NCBI GenBank assembly: GCA_030765065.1
Contig: CM060985.1
Coordinates: 178,810,096-178,874,095, forward strand
From: Deroplatys truncata
Taxonomy: Eukaryota; Arthropoda; Insecta; Mantodea; Mantidae
Length of the DNA: 64,000 nt
Direction: 5' to 3'
A program made the position numbers and the translations under genes. The notes under the pieces were generated by a model that made no database searches, was not told where the DNA came from, and worked only from the letters and a program-made list of their open reading frames with translations. Below are positions 44,890-55,164 of the stretch, in pieces; the first letter of the stretch is position 1; each line of letters starts with the position of its first letter.

Positions 44890-45170
44890 ATTCTGTTTCA
44901 GTTATGTTTGATTTTTTCCCAAAATTCCTCTAAGTATTTTTATTAAAGTGCTGTACAGTCTAATATGTTTGCAAAACAAATAAAATGTATATATTGAAAA
45001 TTTACAAACCCTTATGAAGTATTTTTTTCTTCTGAATGATTTTTCTATCATTGATAAACCATAAGAGATCTTACTATATAAAATAGATATAGGCGTCGTC
45101 AAATACACCGTTTTTACGGCAATAATTTCCGATATTTTCACAAGATATATCAATTCGTTTTAATTTTCAA
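44890..45170 (-). repeat. Old R fragment
   Basis: Diverged middle part: AAAATGTATATATTGAAAAT, then TGATAAACCATAAGAGATCT. Recognisable by order of blocks only. Confidence 0.55.
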
Positions 45171-45187
45171 GTTGTAATACTTTTTAA

Positions 45188-45411
45188 GTTCGCTGCTACA
45201 TATAGTAAAGTAGGGGAAGTATGGTATTCCACTTTCGAGATTTCACTGGAAGTATGTTTTGTGGCTGCTTGAACCCCCTTAAAAATATTTTTAGAAAAAC
45301 GTCTTTGTGCATATCTGCACAACATAACGAAAAAACGAGAAGTCGTTAAATGCCAAGCTTGGCATTCAAGTTCACCATCTTCACGGATGCGACACGAAGA
45401 TTTAAAAATAA
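45188..45411 (-). repeat. R fragment, hairpin half
   Basis: GCTGCTACATATAGTAAAGT to TTCACGGATGCGACACGAAG; cut in an A-rich site by the next copy. Confidence 0.75.
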
Positions 45412-45901
45412 TCTGATATGTTACATTCACATGACTTTATTTAGCCTTTATCATTATTAGTGGGTATACAAACTACTCTTACTAAAGCTTATTTGTCTAT
45501 CTACTACATTTTAATCCAAATAAACCTTCGAAAAAATAGCTACATTACACATTTCGTTATAGATACAAACAGAACAGTGATAGTCAAATGTTTAACAACT
45601 GGACGCTATGCTGGCTTAAAATTTCATACTGTTTCCATGACATCGCGAGAAACAACTGAACGTCGATGCGACTTCAGAGGAATTACAAGTATTGAAGAAT
45701 TAAATATGTGATATTTTAATCAAAATGGTTAGAGCCATTTCTGAGAAAATTAAAAATTTCGAAAAATGTTCCATGTAAAGGGTAATCTGAGGTGGGGGGA
45801 TTTTCTTGAAAACTTTTGTGTCGCATCTCTGGAAGATACTGAACCTAAATTCCAAGTTTGGTGTTTATTCGACTGTTCGTTTCTGAGTTATGCTGTTAAC
45901 A

Positions 45902-45949
<48 letters not shown>

Positions 45950-46084
45950 CACAGACCCAGACACGGACATGTTTACAAAAATGTTTTTTTTTTGGATTCA
46001 GGGGGTCTCAAAACATATTTCCGGTGAAATATCGTTATCGAATTTTTGGTGGAATACAATACTTCTTACCGTAGTAGGGAAAGT
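45412..46084 (+). mobile_element. R2/R1 chimeric or internally deleted element
   Basis: The 5' part is R2 type (TCTGATATGTTACATTCACA; AACTGGACGCTATGCTGGC). From about 45708 it jumps to the R1-type 3' part (TATGTGATATTTTAATCAAA; GATTCAGGGGGTCTCAAAAC). The middle 250-300 bases are missing. CA expansion at 45903-45948. Confidence 0.8.
45903..45948. repeat. (CA)n microsatellite inside R
   Basis: About 22 CA repeats at the conserved R position. Confidence 0.95.
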
Positions 46085-46097
46085 AAAAATTTATTAC

Positions 46098-46159
46098 AAA
46101 TATTTGCATATTTTGAGACCCCCTGAAACAAAAATAAACCATATTTTGAAATAGTTGGG

Positions 46160-46198
<39 letters not shown>

Positions 46199-46911
46199 TC
46201 TGTGAACGGCATAGTTCCAAAACGAAAAGCCGAATAAATCCCAAACTTGGTACCTATTTAGGTGGACCACCTTCTAAAGATGCGACACGAAGATTTTGAA
46301 TATGTCCCTCCATCAATAACTACAGTTTACATGGAACTTTTTCGAAATTTTTCATTTTATAAAACCTCATTAACGATTCTGAATAAAATACCACATATTA
46401 AACATATTTACAAGACAATAAAATGTGTATCTTGAATTTCCTGGGAAGAGGTTGTGAAGACCTCTTCCTTCGGAAGCAATGTTGTATAATATTGTATAAC
46501 TGGTAAACGCTTAAAGATAGACGAAAACGTGCTATACAAAAACTATGGATTTCTTTGAAACACAATTTATTTTGGATACCCTTTTTTGTGGCATCAGCCA
46601 TTTCCTAGATATCCATTATTATTGGTTGGAATTGTTCAATACTTTAGTCATTATAATGTCAATTGTCAGTTGTTTCTCGCGGTTGTCATGGAAACAGTAT
46701 CTAATTTTAAAGCTAGCATATAGCGTCCAGTTGTTAAATATTTGACTATCGCTGTCTCTTTGTATCTATAACGAAATGTGTAATGTAGCTATTTCTGCAA
46801 AGATTTTTCTTCATTAACATGAAGTAAACAGCAAAATAAAACTTTCGGAACAATAATCTATGTACATTAATAAAGAGATAGACAGTAATTAAGCTTATGT
46901 GAATGTAACAC
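46098..46911 (-). mobile_element. R2 element, hairpin end missing
   Basis: Starts at TTTTGAGACCCCCTGAAACA and runs to CTTATGTGAATGTAACACTT. Carries the AGCATATAGCGTCCAGTTGT block and a (GT)n expansion at 46160-46197. Confidence 0.85.
46160..46197. repeat. (GT)n microsatellite inside R2
   Basis: Roughly 19 GT repeats at the conserved R position, in the orientation expected for a minus copy. Confidence 0.95.
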
Positions 46912-47630
46912 TTAACCTTTTATTCTTTCTTTTTCGTGTTCATACAAAGGGAATGGAATTCGAAAGCAATCGCATAGCGATCGGCTTTGAAAAGATTTGA
47001 TCTTCTGCTGATACCTGCAACGAAATGAGTAAATGCTTAATGAAACTACATTTCGATTACCATGAATTAGATATCATTTTGTAAGAAGAGCGCATAGAAG
47101 AGTGAGTAGAGGGTCGTGTGAATGCAACACAGGCATTTTTTGGATGGATGGACCTTCATGTCTTTGCACTTCAGCGGGATGTGTTTTATTTTATTCCAGG
47201 GGTCTTATAAAGCAATTCACATTCAGTTGGTATTCATAGCAGCACATAAAACAAACGCGAAACGTTCTGCAGAGGCTTTTGAGTGAGCTGCAGGAGCAAG
47301 GGCTCAATCACGTGCTTATCGCGGCCAAACAGGGAGAAGTGGAGTGGTGTTTCAAGGTACAGAACTAAGCTGTGGAGAAATATGAACACCATTAACGTCT
47401 TCCTGGGGAACCGCTCTGTGAAATACGTGCGGCGACGTGCTGAAAGGTAGGCGCTGCTTCAGACCTCAACTGTTTACGCGAAACAACGCAACTTGGATGC
47501 TACAGGACGTTTAAGATGTCACACATCAATGGATATGTTTCAGCTGTATTCCCTTAAGGGCACTGAGGGGTCAAGGTACTTCAAAAATTTCGATTTTTAT
47601 AGTCTACATGATAAAAAAAGCCTGATTTGT
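46912..47630. other. Mostly unrecognised, with a short R 5' remnant
   Basis: Around 47040-47150 a diverged R 5' end may be present (GTCGTGTGAATGCAACACAG). The rest, 47150-47630, has mixed composition with no recognised gene or element. Confidence 0.4.
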
Positions 47631-48453
47631 TGCACTCGCATGACTTTCTCTACTCTTGTACAAACTATGTTAATCGAGATAAACATTTGCCGAAACTATC
47701 TTATTGATAATTTTCTTGTAGGTGCAAAGGGAATAATGTAGGCTTTAAGAAATAGTCAAATATTTTAAGAGCTGGTCTCTATGTGGAGTATTCCATTCTC
47801 TTTGCATTACCAGGACAAAAAAATGAATAACGAATTCCCATACGAGAAAAAGTATAAATATTGGAAAATTTAAGAGAATAACAAGCAATATCTCGAAAAT
47901 GGTTCATTCAACAAAAAAAAATGTATATGACATGAATTGTGTATTTTAACGCTATGCACATTTTTTTGTGTAGTAAAATCTTGTTTATCACTTATGATTT
48001 ACCACTTAAGCAAAAGTCGTTCACAATGAAGAATACTTTTGGAGACATTCCCAGAAAATTCGAGACATACATTTCATTTGCCATGAAAATATCTTAAACA
48101 TATGATATTTTAATAAAAATCGTTAGAGCCATTTTTGAGAGAATTAAAATTTTCGAAAAATGTTCCATGTAAAGGGTAATCTGGGGTGGGGGAATTTTCT
48201 TGAAAACCTTCGTGTCGCATCTCTGGAAGATACTGAACCTAAATACTAAGTTTGGTGTTTATCCGACTATTCGTTTCTGAGGTATGTGTTCACAGACACA
48301 CAGACACACACACAAACACCCACGGACATGTTTCCAAAAATGCTTTATTTGTATTCGGGGTTCTCAAAGCATATAGTTCCGGTGAAATATCGGTATCGAA
48401 TTTTAGGGTGGAATACAGTATTTCCCCTACTTACTATACGTAATAGAGCAAGT
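47631..48453 (+). mobile_element. R1 element, complete
   Basis: Starts CCTGATTTGTTGCACTCGCA then TGACTTTCTCTACTC; ends ACTATACGTAATAGAGCAAG plus T. Lies in an A run (GATAAAAAAAG). Confidence 0.88.
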
Positions 48454-48455
48454 AA

Positions 48456-48942
48456 AAAACGAATAACGAAATCCTATTTGAGAAAAAGTATAAGTATTGG
48501 AGAATTCAAACAAATAACAAGGAATACCTCGGAAATGGTTCACTCCATAAAAACTGTATATGACATAAATTGTGTGCTTTAATGAGATCTACATTTTTGT
48601 GTAGTAAAGTATTCTCTCTGTCGCTTACGGTTTACCAGTTACGCAAGATTCATACAGAATGACGAGGACTTTGGCGACATTCCCAGAAAATTTAAGATAT
48701 ACATTTTATTTGCCATGAAAACACTCTGAAATATATTTTAATCAAATCGTTAGAGCTATTTGACTGACTTTTAGTTTTTCAGTGATGCTGTTCACAGACA
48801 GTCACACTCACCGACAAGTTTTCAAAATGCTTTATTTGGATTCAGAAGGCCTCAAAACAGGTATTTCCGGTGAAATCTCTGTACTGAATTTTGGGTGAAA
48901 TTGAATACTTCCCCTAGAGAAGTGAAGCCTAGTAGAGAAAGT
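48456..48942 (+). mobile_element. R1 element, 5'-truncated, joined in tandem
   Basis: Begins at AACGAATAACGAAATCCTAT, the same internal point as the second copy at 30725, directly after a complete copy. About 200 bases around the TG tract are shortened. Ends CTAGTAGAGAAAGT. Confidence 0.8.
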
Positions 48943-48962
48943 GAAAAATAGAAATCTTCAGC

Positions 48963-50135
48963 TTTAAAATTATGTATACAGTGTGACTGTTTTATTGAGT
49001 TGTTATAAGTTAGTGTCCATCTGCGTGAACACATTCCTGACTTCTTCACATGAAATTTCCATTCACACTCATAAGTTCTTTTTCCATAATGTTCATAATT
49101 TCTGTTTTATATTGTCCTTAAGTTCGTCTGTGGTGTGCGGGATTGTTCCTATAAATTTTAATACTTTCTCTACTACGTATAGTAAGTAGGGGAAGTATTG
49201 TATTCCACCCAAAAATTAGATACCGAAATTTCACCGGAAATATATGTTTTGAGACACCCTGAATCCAAAAAAAGCATTTTTGGAAACATGTCCGTGTCTG
49301 TGTGTGTGTGTCTGTGAACAGCATAATTCAGAAACGAACAGTCGGATAAACAATAAATTTGGTATTTAGGTTTAGTATCTTCCAGAGATGCGATACAAAG
49401 GTTTTCAAGGAACTCCTCCCAACCCAGATTACCCCTTACATTGAAAAGTTTTTCGAAAATTTTAATTTTCTCAAAAATGGCTGTAACGATTTTGATTAAA
49501 ATATCATATATTTAAGATATTTTTATGACAAATAAAATGTATATCTTGAATTTTCTGGGAATGTCTCCAAAAGTATTCTTCATTGTGAACGATTTTTGCA
49601 TAAGTGGTAAACCATAAAAGATAGACAAAAGTTTACTACATAAAAGATGTAGATCGCATTAAAATACACAATTTATGTCATATACATTTTTTGTTGAGTG
49701 AACCATTTTTGAGATATTGCTTGTTATTCCCTTAAATTTTCCAATACTTATACTTTTTCTCGAATTAGTTATTCATTTTTTTTTCTTGGACATACAAAGA
49801 GAATGGAATACTCCACATAGCAACCAGCTCTTAAAATATTTGACTATCGCTTAAACCCTAGCAATTCCCCTTGCATCTACAAGAAAATTAGCAATAAGAT
49901 TAACATCTCGATTAACATGAAGCATATGGAGAATAAGCGTTTGTAAAAATAGTTTGTACAAGAGTAGAGAAAGTCATGTGAGTGTAACACACTTACCTTT
50001 CTAATGGCATCCCGATGGCCTTAAACTCCTATCACATTACAATAACAGATAGTGCAGCAAGTGTGTGTTGGGGGAGGGCGTTTTCCATGCTCTTTGCCTG
50101 ATCACGGAAAGCAATTGAATAGCACCAGCATTTCG
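48963..50135 (-). repeat. Fragment of DUF4817-derived element, split by R1
   Basis: 48963-49160 (CACTCATAAGTTCTTTTTCC; TTCGTCTGTGGTGTGCGGGA; TTGTTCCTATAAATTTT) matches 54280-54440 of the element at 54141-54899. The sequence resumes after the R1 insertion as TTACCTTTCTAATGGCATCC; the corresponding part of the other copy is ACTTTACCTTTAGG. Remainder to 50135 is diverged. Confidence 0.55.
49163..49992 (-). mobile_element. R1 element, complete
   Basis: ACTTTCTCTACTACGTATAG to AGTGTAACACAC, 830 bases. The TCTGA of the 5' end is not present here, showing slight variation of that end between copies. Confidence 0.9.
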
Positions 50136-50139
50136 ATAA

Positions 50140-50224
50140 CAAAACTGATGTGTTAAATTCACATGATTTTCTCTACTCACCATGGTTTATTAGTGGGTAT
50201 TCAAGCTTCTTACGAGAGGTTATT
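50140..50224 (+). repeat. R2 5' fragment
   Basis: ACTGATGTGTTAAATTCACA, then TTATTAGTGGGTATTCAAGC; cut after about 85 bases by the next copy. Confidence 0.7.
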
Positions 50225-51244
50225 ACTTTCTTCATCACGTATCTCTATATCAGATGGATAAGGTATTGCATTCCAACTAAAAATTTAATGCCGAAATTTT
50301 ACCCAAAATACCTGTTTTGAAACACCCTGAATCCAAATGAAAGCGTTTTTAGACAAAGGTGCGTGTGTATGAACAGCATAACTCAAAAACGAAAAGTGGG
50401 ATAAATACAAACATTGGTATTTAGCTGGCGGCGCCGTGGCCGAGCGGTTAGACCGCTCGCCTCCCATCTAGGCGGCCCGGGTTCAATCCCAGGGACCTGC
50501 ATGTGGGATTTGTGGTGGACGAAGCGGCGTCTGGGCGGGTTTTCTCCGGGTTCTCCGGTTTCCCCCGCCATTCATTCCACCAACTGCTCCATCATCACCT
50601 TTCCTTTCATCCATTTCACCAACATTTCGTTTCATCTACTTCCTTCATCCCATACCAGGCATCGGGCTGATCACCCATCCTGGATGCTCTGTCTGATCCA
50701 TGAGTGTCTGCTCCTCGACGGGCTTCTGACCCCAGGCACCCGCTTGTAAGTCCTGGGGGTGTAAGTCCTACATAAGAGGAGGGTAAACAGATAATGAATG
50801 AAATGAATGGTATTTAGCTACAGTATCTTCTAAAGATACGACACAAGATTTTCAGGAAATCTCTTCCTTCCAAACTACCCTTCACGTGGAAACTTTTTTC
50901 AGTTTTTTATTTTCTAAAAAATGGCTCTAAGGATTTTGATTAAAATACCGAATATTTAACATATTTGCATGACAAATAAAACGTATATGCTTATTGAATT
51001 TTGTGGGTATAGCCCCTGAAGGCCTTTTTATTCAGTAGGAATTTTCTATAATCTTGCACAACTTGTAAACTTTAGGCAATAGACGTTCTACAAAAGTTTA
51101 GATCTCTTTAAAACACACAATTTATTTTAAATAAGTTTTGTGGCATAAGCCATTTCTCCAATATCCGATGTTAATAGCTCGAATTGTTCATTCCTTGGCC
51201 ATTTTCTTAAAGTCCTGTCAACATTCAGTTGTTTCTCACGAATT
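50225..51244 (-). mobile_element. R2 element interrupted by SINE-4
   Basis: Left part 50225-50426 from ACTTTCTTCATCACGTATCT; resumes 50808 in TGGTATTTAGCT and continues to ACATTCAGTTGTTTCTCACG. Truncated before the TCTGATG end. Confidence 0.85.
50427..50807 (+). mobile_element. tRNA-headed SINE-4
   Basis: 381 bases flanked by TGGTATTTAGCT at 50415-50426 and 50808-50819, a 12-base target duplication in the R2 host. The head is tRNA-like: GCCGTGGCCGAGCGGTTAGA (A box) and GCCCGGGTTCAATCCC (B box), with a Ser/Leu-type look. Body has CCGGGTTCTCCGG, a pyrimidine-rich middle and an A-rich tail (ATAATGAATGAAATGAA). The 111-codon frame is read-through, not a gene. Confidence 0.93.
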
Positions 51245-51429
51245 TGCTGGTTTCCGTGAATATAGTTAAATAGGAGTAGATAGTAGTTGGTTACCAGTTG
51301 CTAAGTTTGCTGGTTTCCAGTAAGTGTAGATAAACATACAATTTAGAATTGTAATTAAGTTTTTTTTTTCTTTCTTTTTCGCCTGCACTCTAATAATTTC
51401 TATTTTTCTTTCTTTATTTTATTGTTATT

Positions 51430-52980
51430 ACTTTCTCTACTACGTGTATTCCACCAAAAATTCGATTCCGAAATTTCACCGGAAATACATGTTTTGAGAC
51501 CCCCTGAATCCAAAAAAAGAATTTTTGGAAACATGTCCGTGTGCGCGTTCGCGTGCGTGTGCGCATGTGTGTGAAGAACATAATTCAATAAGGAAAGGCG
51601 GATAAATACGAAATTTAGAATTTAGATTCATTCCAAACTGCGGCACGAAGATTTTTCAAGAAAATCCCCCATCCTTTACATGAAAAAGTTTTAGAACATT
51701 TTTATTTTCTCAAAAATAGTTCTAAAAACTTTGGTTTTTATATATTTAAATGACAAATAGGTTTCCTTAAAGAATAGCCTGTGAAGCTCTGTTTATTTTG
51801 AAGGCATTTTGTATAAGTGGTAAATGTTAGGCGATATACGAAAATCCACTACCTAAAAATGTAATCTCTTTAAAACGCACACTTTATTTAAAATACCTTT
51901 TTTGTGGCACAAGCCATTTCCAATATATCCGTTATCAATGATTGGATTTTTCCGATACTTTAAAAACTGGTAAAGTCCTGTCGATATTCAATTATTTGCC
52001 GCAATTGCATGGAAAGAGTATGCAGTTTTAAAGCTAGCATATAGCGTCCTGTTCTTAAATATTTCACTGTTGTTATTCCTTTTGTATAAACTAAACGGTT
52101 GCTGCATGGTGGTGCCACAGATTTCGTGCACGCATGCTCTGCCTGCACTGCAGTGACCTCGGTACCTTTTTGCTGAGCACTAGCAGTGAATGATGTGCAC
52201 AAGACTGCGTTTATCAGTTGTATTATAGCCGTACCGCGTCATTTGCTATCTTCTGTTAATGCTGTAAGCACTAGTCTGTGAAGTGAAATACATCTGTGTA
52301 GTGTTTGATTTGTCTAAGAGTGTTATTGTTATTGATGCTGTTCTTGTCTTGTTAGTGGTTCACTGAAAAGCTGAGAAATTCACGCCTGCACAGGAGTTTT
52401 TATGTACGAAACTACGTAAAAACCGAATCATAAACAAGTGTGGAGATAATTTCAGGATAAATTTCCGGATATCCCAGATCTAGGTAGAAAAACTATTAGA
52501 CGTCTGGTTAATAAGCTTAGAACGAGTTATTAAACGCTAAACTTAGAAAGAAAAACGAAATATTCCAACGGAGGAAAAAATTGACGAAATTGGTGCATCA
52601 TTCGAACTCCAAAAAATAAAGCGTATGGGAACAATCCGCACACCATAGACGAACTTAAATGCAATTATGGACATAATTTTCAACACAGATTATAACAAGG
52701 TTGGCAGTCATTATAGTGCATGTTATTATCACTCGTGAGTAAGTTACGTGGGGGATTCAGAACGGAAACCCCCAGATTAATAGACAATGCGCGGAGCATG
52801 CATACCCGCGACCCGCGGCCCCATAACATAGAGAACGCTCTGTATAAAGAAATGTGTAATGTAGCTGTTTCTGCAACGGTTTATCTGGATTCAAATGACG
52901 TAAATAGAAAAATAAACTTTCGTAATCAGAGAAAGAATAATAATGGTTGGTAAAGCCACTCGTAAAAGATTTTTTTAAAT
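51430..52980 (-). mobile_element. R2 element carrying a DNA-transposon insertion (composite, copy 1)
   Basis: ACTTTCTCTACTACGTGTAT to TAGCATATAGCGTCCTGTTC; interrupted after CCTTTTGTAT and resumed at 52845 with AAAGAAATGTGTAATGTAGC, to about 52980. Confidence 0.8.
52087..52842 (+). mobile_element. DUF4817-derived non-autonomous transposon, copy 1
   Basis: The right end, in reverse complement, reads CAGAGCGTTCTCTATGTTAT and a TATGCATGCTCCGCGCATTG block; the left side has CAGATTTCGTGCACGCATGC at 52118. TA follows the right end. Plus-strand remnants read RNIPTEEKIDEIGASFEL, the DUF4817-region signature also in copy 2. Only the N-terminal coding part is kept. About 30 extra bases precede the left repeat. 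Confidence 0.75.
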
Positions 52981-52987
52981 GTAATGT

Positions 52988-53554
52988 GTTCACAATGTTT
53001 TACTTCACACGGGCATAGAAAATCAATAAAGGATGTTGTAAGCCTAGCAATCAGGAAAGCAATTTTATTTTATGGAGCTAAATATATGACTTCCGTATGT
53101 GTACCATATTTTGTTCACTGCTTGCTTCTGTAGTTAAAGAGCAATAGTCCAGGTACTGTTGTGTAATGGAAATTGTGCCTCTAGTATTAGTTTCACAGTT
53201 GAATTGCGAGTTTGTGTGTGTGTGTGCTATTTTTAACTCACTGTTTCACTCAAGCAAATAACAGAACGATTCCGTTTTTGAAGCAACGACCACTCACCGT
53301 CGATTGTATATTTGCTCTCTGAAATGAGATTCTGCAATAATAACGATTGTCTGATATTTCGACATGCTATGGAGACCGCAGCGGAAGATCCGCGCACATA
53401 TATAGGGTGTTCAAATATAAGTGGGAGATTTCAACTTTCTCTGCCACCTACCTGTAATGGAATAGTTCTCTTATTTGCTTGACTGAAACATTGGCTAGGC
53501 TTAGAACCGCCACCATTGCTTTTCAATTCCCATGTGAAGTAACGCATTGTGAAC
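52988..53554. mobile_element. MITE-like element, 0.57 kb
   Basis: The left end GTTCACAATGTTTTACTTCA matches the reverse complement of the right end, GTTCACAATGCGTTACTTCA, and both continue CA.GGG; roughly 27 bases of terminal inverted repeat. No coding. A TAGGGTGTTCAAATATAAGT string near 53404 resembles a transposon end and may be an inner insertion. Target duplication unclear. Confidence 0.6.
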
Positions 53555-53569
53555 ATATTAAATTTAAAA

Positions 53570-54140
53570 GAAATCGGAAATGTTACATTCTGATTGCTTT
53601 CTCTATTATCTATCGTTTATTAGTGGCTTTACCATCTATTCTTTCTGTTTTAATATAGAGTCAACTGAAAAATTCAATGCCACAGCCCGGATTTCAGCAT
53701 GGTTCTCCCGTTCTCCATGCGGTTGCTCTAACCATTGAGCTAATGTGACAACATGCCAGTGGGACATTGAATTCTCCAATTGACTCAGTCAATATGATAG
53801 ACCCTGCTGGTCTATCTGGGACACAACTACAGTCAATTGGGGAATTCATTTGCCCACTGACATTTGTTGCAGTAGCACAATGGTTAGAGCAACCGCACGG
53901 AGAACGGGAGAACCGTGTTCAAATCCCGGCTGTGGCATTGAATCTTTCAGTTGACTCTACATTAAAAACTTTCCAAGACCAGACTAAGGTCTCTAAAAAG
54001 TATAATTTCAATTAGTTATATGCATAATAAATAAAAAGAGAAATATTCTTTCTGTGTTTCCGACAGTTTATTCTTCTATTTACTTCATTTTAATCCATAT
54101 AAACCGTTGCAGAAACAGCTACATTACACATTTCGTTATA
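53570..54140 (+). repeat. R2 5' part, host of two insertions
   Basis: TGTTACATTCTGATTGCTTT to CATCTATTCTTTCTGTTT, then after the palindromic retroposon TATTCTTTCTGTGTTTCCG to CACATTTCGTTATA. It then meets the transposon at 54141. Confidence 0.8.
53652..54043 (+). mobile_element. Palindromic tRNA-derived retroposon
   Basis: A 304-base near-perfect palindrome (53656-53959), then an 84-base tail ending in an A-rich run (AATAAATAAAAAGAGAAA). Each arm holds a tRNA-like unit: A box TAGCTCAATGGTTAGAGCAA or its variant and B box GTTCAAATCCCGGCTGTGGC. The centre is a small hairpin, GATAGA...TCTATC, at 53796-53816. Flanked by a direct repeat of host R2: TATTCTTTCTGTTT (53637-53650) and TATTCTTTCTGTGTTT (54044-54059). 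The target repeat and A-rich tail indicate LINE-style retroposition. The 82-codon frame across it is not a gene. Confidence 0.85.
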
Positions 54141-54899
54141 CAGAGCGTTCTCTGTGTTATGGGGCCGCGGGTCGCTCGTATGCATGCTCCGCGCATTGTC
54201 TATTAAACTGGGCGCTTTCCGTTCTAAATACCCCGCGTTACTTACTCACGAGTGATAGTAAGATGCACTATATTGACTTTAAACTTGTTATAAGTGATGT
54301 TGAAAATACGTCCATCAACATTGGGAAATTCCTGGGTTCTTCGGGTTAAATCTCCTTTCACATGCATAAGTTCTTCTTGCGTAATTATCCGCATGTTTGT
54401 CTATGGTGTGCAGATTTTTCCTACAAACTTTACCTTTAGGAGTTCGAATGATGCACCAATTTCGTCAATTTTTTCCTCCGTTGGAACATTTCGTTTTTGC
54501 TTCTTAGGTTTAGCGTTTTGCGACGTCGCTGTTCTAAACTTATTCACCATACGTCTAACAGTTTCTCTCCGTGGAACTGGAACACCAGGAAATTTCTCCT
54601 TAAATTATCTCCACGCTTGTTTACATGATTCGGATTTTACGTATGTAAATTCCTTGTCCAAGCATGTATTTATCAGCCTTTCAGTGGACCAATAACAAGA
54701 CAAGAACATCAACAATAACAAGAACACACTTAAGCAAATCAAACACAACACAGATGTCTTGAATAAACTTTCAGTACATAAACTAGTGCTTATAGCTTTA
54801 ACAAAAGAAAGCAACTGACGCAGTACCGCTATAGTACAACTGATAATCGTAGCCTTGAGATCATTGCAGTGCAGGCGGAGCATGCATACACGCGATCTG
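54141..54899 (-). mobile_element. DUF4817-derived non-autonomous transposon, copy 2
   Basis: 759 bases. Left end CAGAGCGTTCTCTGTGTTAT with TATGCATGCTCCGCGC further in; right end in reverse complement CAGATCGCGTGTATGCATGC then TCCGC. TA duplications at 54139-54140 and 54900-54901, confirmed by the R2 host (TTCGTTATA / TAGATACAAA). Confidence 0.88.
54380..54883 (-). pseudogene. Transposase N-terminal remnant (DUF4817 region)
   Basis: Minus-strand remnants read KEKFPGVPVPRRETVRRMVN, then KFRTATSQNAKPKKQKRNVP, then TEEKIDEIGASFELL. This is the helix-turn-helix and linker part of a DUF4817-type Tc1/mariner-like transposase. No catalytic domain is present in the 759-base element. An upstream hydrophobic frame (LLSFVKAISTSL...FLLLLMFLSCYWST) is antisense noise or unrelated. 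Confidence 0.75.
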
Positions 54900-54925
54900 T
54901 AGATACAAAAGAATAAAGATACTGA

Positions 54926-55140
54926 AGCCTTTGAAGTTCGCTTTATTCGGAAGACATTTTGTATTATCTTGTATAACCAGTAAATGTTAAACCATAGCCG
55001 AAAACGTACTAGAAAAAAATTTTAATACCTTCAAAGCACACCATTTACTTTAAATACTTTTTTGTGGCATACGTCATTTCTCAGATACCCGTTATAAATG
55101 GTTCGAATTCTTCAATACTTGGCCATTCTGTCAAAACCCA
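54926..55140 (-). repeat. R2 fragment
   Basis: GAAGTTCGCTTTATTCGGAA to ATACTTGGCCATTCTGTCAA, middle part of R2 only. Confidence 0.75.
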
Positions 55141-55164
55141 GTAGGGGGGCTTTACCCCGGGTGT

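Noticed and set aside
50427..50500. Functional tRNA gene
   Set aside because: A and B boxes are good, but the block is the head of a SINE with target duplications and a long body.
50414..50749. 111-codon plus frame
   Set aside because: Read-through of SINE-4.
53767..54015. 82-codon frame VAVAQWLEQPHGERENRVQI
   Set aside because: Translation of the tRNA-like arm of the palindromic retroposon, a common false protein in annotation.
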